Source of the DNA: DATKJY01 sp964540105
GTDB lineage: Bacteria > Zixibacteria > MSB-5A5 > GN15 > FEB-12
NCBI GenBank assembly: GCA_964540105.1
Contig: CAZILL010000002.1
Location: 558,001-622,000 of the forward strand
Length of the DNA stretch: 64,000 bases
Direction of reading: 5' to 3'
Position 1 is the stretch's first letter, and the number at the start of each line of letters is the position of its first letter. A program made the position numbers and the translations under genes. Positions 60,432 through 64,000 of this stretch are shown here, piece by piece. The notes under the pieces are model-generated. The model saw only the letters and a list, made by a program, of their open reading frames with translations, was not told where the DNA came from and searched no databases.

Positions 60432-63400
60432 ATGTACCCAATTAGGATCACGATTGCCACGGGCTGTTCGTTGCTCTGGTTGTCAGTAGCAATGGTAACT
60501 GCAACTGACCTGGCGCCTGCGGACCACAATGACCTCAAAACCCGTACATTGGGTAGACTCAGCTCAGTGTCACTTGCCTTCACAGAGAACAAAGGCCAGT
60601 GGCCGGATTCAGTTATCTATCGCGCCAATGCCGGGAGGGCAACGATGTGGTTCACCCCGAACGGTGCCTACTACCAGTTTAATCGCCGCGTTGCGTCATC
60701 GACTCGCCCAGCCGTGCCCAGTGCGGCTGACATTGTCGATCCTCTGCACCCACCTGACAAAACTGAGACCATGATGATCAAGGCGAGCTTTGTCGGCTGC
60801 AATCCGAAGCCAAAGCTTGACGGTGAGAATCCACTTGAATACAAGTGCAATTACTTTATCGGTAATGACCAATCTCAATGGCGAACCGATGTTCCAAACT
60901 ACAGTTGCGTCAGCTATAAGAATATCTACTCCGGTATTGATCTGAAGTATTACGGTGACGGTCGCCAGATGGAGTATGACTTCATCGTCGCCCCCGGCGC
61001 GGACTACTCGCAGGTGCGGATCAACTACGAAGGAGCTAAGTCACTCGCGGTGAATGCCGCCGGCGATCTGGTCATAGAGACCGCGTGGGGAACAGTGACT
61101 GAACGTGCTCCATACGTGTACCAGATTGACGGAACAGAGAGGATTCCAATCAAGGGGACCTATCGTGTTGAAGCGGACGGCACGTTCGGCTTCAGCGTCG
61201 GGGCTGACTACAATCGGTCATTGTCTTTGGTCATCGATCCTGTTCTGACCTACAGCACGTATTTGGGTGGGAGTGGGATTGAACAGGGGTACGGCATCGC
61301 AGTCGACGGCCTTGAGCGCGTATATGTTATAGGGACCACAGCGTCAGCCGATTTCCCGGTTGTAAATGCTTACGACGGAACCTACAATACGTGGGAAGAC
61401 GCGTTCGTGACGAAGCTTAGCGCAGGCGGCAACAGCCTGGTCTTCAGCACGTATCTGGGAGGTAACAACAATCAGGATTGGGGTCGAGCTATTGCGGTGG
61501 ACGGGGCGGGGAGTACGTATGTAACCGGCTACACTCAGTCCAACGATTTCCCGACCGTTAACGCCTTTGATCCCAATTTGTCTAACGGAGGTTCGGACGC
61601 CTTTGTGACGAAGTTGAGTCCGGCAGGTAATAGTCTCGTTTACAGCACTCACTTTGGGACACTTCCCGGTCCCGGCGACCTTAGTCAAGCCGAGGGGGAA
61701 GCTATCGCAGTGGACGGTGCTGGAAGCGCCTACGTGACAGGGTGGACCACATCAACCCAATACCCGACCGCAAATCCATTTGACGCGGTCAAGACCGGCC
61801 CCATCGATGGATTCGTGGCGAAGTTCAGTCCAAGTGGCGGGAGTCTGGTGTATAGCACATACCTTGGAGGCGACGAGGGGGGAGGTCTGTGGGATCACGT
61901 GACTGGTATAGCTGTCGATGGGGCTGAGCGCGCGTATGTAACCGGGTACACAGGAGCCTCCGACTTTCCGACCGCGAATGCGTACGATGCCACCTACAAT
62001 GGGCACTGGAGCGATGCGTTTGTGACAAAGTTTAGCGCCGCTGGCAACACGCTCGTTTACAGTACCTTCTTGGGAGGCAGTGGACCTGACGAAAGTTATG
62101 CGATTGCTGTCGACGGTTCGGGAAGTGCCTATGTAACCGGATCGACACAATCCGCTGATTTCCCGGTTGTAAACGCATATGACGCAACCTACTTCGGGGG
62201 GGGTGCTAAGACTGATGCCTTCGTCGCGAAGCTCAGCCCTTCCGGGGCAGGCCTTGATTACAGCACCTACTTGGGTGGCAGTGGCAATGACCAGGGTGCC
62301 GGCATCGCCGTCGAAGGTGCGACGGGGATCGCATATGTAACAGGGCAGACGAAATCTCCAGAATTCCCACTCCTGTATCCTTTCTCGGGTCCAGGTGATA
62401 ACGTGGATGGCTTCATCACGAAGTTTGCGGCAAGCGGGACGACGCTGCTCTACAGTGGTCGTCTGGGAGGAGCGGTCAGTGATGACTGGTGCAACGCCAT
62501 CGCACTGGATGGGACCGGAAGTGTATATGTAACGGGCGGGACATACTCCTCTGACTTCCCAACCGCAAACCCCTACGACGCCAGCCACCACGTCGATGTC
62601 GATGCGTTCGTCTCAAAGATCAGTCCAGACCTTGATACCGATGAAGATGGCGTTCCAGACAACGCCGATAACTGCCCGTACCTATCTAATGCGGATCAGG
62701 CCGACGCGAACTCCAACGGGATAGGGGATGTCTGCGACCCCAATTTCAATATCGGCCCGTCCGGTCAGACTGCGGACGTCTTTTTTGTGAAACAGGCCGA
62801 CATGGATAATGACAACAACCCTGATATCGTCTATACAGGGAGCAGTTCAAGCGGAGTGTATATCATATTCGGCAAACCTGATGGCACGCAGGAGATACCG
62901 ATCAATATGCTGCCCATGACCATTGCTGCCATAGCGGTGGATTACATGGACAACGACGCTTTTCTGGATATAGTGGCCCGGACCGCGACTAACGTCTACG
63001 TGCTGATAAATCGTGGAGATCGCAGTTTCGACGTCCAGATCACAACACCGTCTCCTTCGCAATTGACCTACTCTCCGGGCGTTACGACCTTTCCAACGGT
63101 CGCAACTGGTTATTTTGATGGGGACGCCAAGAAAGATGTCATCATCAATCCCGGCAAGATTTTGTTTGGCAATGGCCTTGGGCAATTCCCGTCGAATTAC
63201 ACCCTTCCGTTCACGCTTGAGTTTGTCGCCACCGCTGACTTCAACAAGGATGGAAAAGATGACATCATCGCCACGAGCGGCGACTCGGCTCGCATTTATC
63301 TCAATAGTGGCGTCGGAACGATGACCAAGTCGGCCGCCGTTCGGGTCGGGTATCGAGCGTATGACATCGCGGCGATCTCATCTGATGTCGACCTGAACAA

Positions 63401-64000
63401 AGACGGTAAACCAGATGTGGCGTTGGTGACCGGGAACTCGACCGGTGTCAATGATACCAGCGTGGTTACTCTCATCGTAGGCAATGGAACGGGTGGTGTG
63501 ATTGCTTCCCAGGCAATTCCGATTGTGGGAAGTGTGTTGAACCTTTCGGTGGCTGACGTTGACAAAGACAAGAATCTGGATATCTGCATGGTGAACAGCA
63601 CAGCCAAGAACCTGACGATATTTCCGGGTAACGGAACAGGCGGCGTAACCGACACCCTCAAAGCGCCGCTGGGTACCAATCCGGTACTCGCGCTGGTTGC
63701 GGCGGACCTCAATCGAAGCGGCAGCGTTGACTTTGTCATCGGCGGGCAGGCGGGGAGCCCTGTCCTGACCGCGATCAGTCAGCTGCCGGCGGATCCCATA
63801 CGACCGGAGGAGTTGGTTTGCACTGGGTACGGCAATATATCTATCACTGAGATAAATCCGCAGGGGCGGAAGGTTTCGAGATCGCAAAGCACGGTGGCGG
63901 GTTCCGCGTTCGGGCGGGCAGATTTCAACGGGGATGGAAAAGTCGACCAGCGTCTTTATGACTACAATGTTGGTAACGGCGAATATATTGTCGTCATCCA
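60432..64000 (+). CDS. large secreted SBBP beta-propeller/FG-GAP repeat protein, 3' truncated by the window
   Basis: GAGGGAGAG precedes ATG 60432; the frame stays open to the window end (at least 1189 codons). A signal-like N-terminus (TIATGCSLLWLSVAMVTA) is followed by a conserved domain with FTENKGQWPDSVIYRA, YFIGNDQSQWRTDVPNY, IYSGIDLKYYGDGRQMEYDFIVAPGAD (about 50-270), then about eight SBBP repeats (DPVLTYSTYLGGSG, GIAVDG, YVTGYT.SNDFPT, DAFVTKLS), a thrombospondin-3-like calcium motif (DTDEDGVPDNADNCP ... GDVCD, about 735-765) and FG-GAP/VCBS repeats (ADFNKDGKDDIIATSG, DLNKDGKPDVALV). Surface or secreted; may also end in a sorting domain outside the window. Confidence 0.88.
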   Translation, partial: MYPIRITIATGCSLLWLSVAMVTATDLAPADHNDLKTRTLGRLSSVSLAFTENKGQWPDSVIYRANAGRATMWFTPNGAYYQFNRRVASSTRPAVPSAADIVDPLHPPDKTETMMIKASFVGCNPKPKLDGENPLEYKCNYFIGNDQSQWRTDVPNYSCVSYKNIYSGIDLKYYGDGRQMEYDFIVAPGADYSQVRINYEGAKSLAVNAAGDLVIETAWGTVTERAPYVYQIDGTERIPIKGTYRVEADGTFGFSVGADYNRSLSLVIDPVLTYSTYLGGSGIEQGYGIAVDGLERVYVIGTTASADFPVVNAYDGTYNTWEDAFVTKLSAGGNSLVFSTYLGGNNNQDWGRAIAVDGAGSTYVTGYTQSNDFPTVNAFDPNLSNGGSDAFVTKLSPAGNSLVYSTHFGTLPGPGDLSQAEGEAIAVDGAGSAYVTGWTTSTQYPTANPFDAVKTGPIDGFVAKFSPSGGSLVYSTYLGGDEGGGLWDHVTGIAVDGAERAYVTGYTGASDFPTANAYDATYNGHWSDAFVTKFSAAGNTLVYSTFLGGSGPDESYAIAVDGSGSAYVTGSTQSADFPVVNAYDATYFGGGAKTDAFVAKLSPSGAGLDYSTYLGGSGNDQGAGIAVEGATGIAYVTGQTKSPEFPLLYPFSGPGDNVDGFITKFAASGTTLLYSGRLGGAVSDDWCNAIALDGTGSVYVTGGTYSSDFPTANPYDASHHVDVDAFVSKISPDLDTDEDGVPDNADNCPYLSNADQADANSNGIGDVCDPNFNIGPSGQTADVFFVKQADMDNDNNPDIVYTGSSSSGVYIIFGKPDGTQEIPINMLPMTIAAIAVDYMDNDAFLDIVARTATNVYVLINRGDRSFDVQITTPSPSQLTYSPGVTTFPTVATGYFDGDAKKDVIINPGKILFGNGLGQFPSNYTLPFTLEFVATADFNKDGKDDIIATSGDSARIYLNSGVGTMTKSAAVRVGYRAYDIAAISSDVDLNKDGKPDVALVTGNSTGVNDTSVVTLIVGNGTGGVIASQAIPIVGSVLNLSVADVDKDKNLDICMVNSTAKNLTIFPGNGTGGVTDTLKAPLGTNPVLALVAADLNRSGSVDFVIGGQAGSPVLTAISQLPADPIRPEELVCTGYGNISITEINPQGRKVSRSQSTVAGSAFGRADFNGDGKVDQRLYDYNVGNGEYIVVI

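Noticed and set aside
60250..60774. Two plus-strand ORFs (79 and 81 codons) at the start of the last gene
   Set aside because: They lie in other frames over the promoter and N-terminus of the SBBP-repeat protein, which stays open to the window end.
61344..63887. Several minus-strand ORFs at the right end (up to 279 codons)
   Set aside because: Shadow frames of the SBBP/FG-GAP repeat protein; their apparent repeats mirror the repeats on the plus strand.

Overview
The window is moderately GC-rich bacterial chromosome, densely packed, with many ATGA or TAATG start/stop overlaps. The peptidoglycan cluster, exported proteins with outer-membrane signatures, a protein ending in a type IX secretion (T9SS)/FlgD-like C-terminal domain, a PorX/PorY-like pair and an SBBP-repeat protein suggest a Gram-negative member of the FCB group. 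A candidate phylum such as Zixibacteria fits better than a true Bacteroidete, because the promoters visible are classical TTGACA/TATAAT type. This placement is inference. No phage, insertion sequence or CRISPR array was seen.

Layout. (1) 1-9.3 kb: division and cell wall cluster mraY(partial)-murD-ftsW-murG-murC-ftsQ-ftsA-ftsZ, without murB or ddl, closed by a terminator. (2) 9.6-10.8 kb: a short flagellin behind a sigma-54-like promoter, then convergent rpmB. (3) 10.9-22.3 kb: a long operon from a strong promoter: serS, a PorY-like kinase, PorX (receiver + PglZ), tsaE, tsaB, rimI, accD, folC (frameshifted), and two sensor kinases. An NtrC-type activator with its own sigma-54-like promoter follows at 22.4-23.9 kb. 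(4) 24-31.5 kb: a degenerate GGDEF protein, a beta-propeller lipoprotein, valS, mazG and an outer-membrane protein. (5) 31.5-35.8 kb, minus strand: a polyamine operon (cupin-XRE regulator, speD, ornithine-type decarboxylase, speE, glutamine amidotransferase), followed by an RRM RNA-binding protein. (6) 36-39.3 kb: a beta-barrel protein with an overlapping leader peptide, a lipoprotein, lpdA, a candidate small RNA and tRNA-Met(CAU). (7) 39.5-50.4 kb, minus strand: ECF sigma factor, anti-sigma-like membrane protein, two tandem exported TPR-CHAT proteases, a FecR-like/TPR protein and a CHASE2-PP2C phosphatase. This is the most novel-looking system here. (8) 50.7-57.3 kb: a VOC protein, two RRM proteins with structured leaders, a possible structured RNA, and a heavy-metal RND efflux operon with a small Cys-rich membrane protein. 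(9) 57.3-64 kb: two large secreted proteins, the second running off the window.

How it may work together (inference): PorX/PorY would control T9SS output, and the T9SS-tailed protein at 57.4 kb is a plausible cargo. The sigma-54 activator and two kinases could control genes such as the flagellin. The CHAT locus has the parts of an envelope-stress circuit in which exported CHAT proteases act upstream of a sigma/anti-sigma switch and a PP2C phosphatase.
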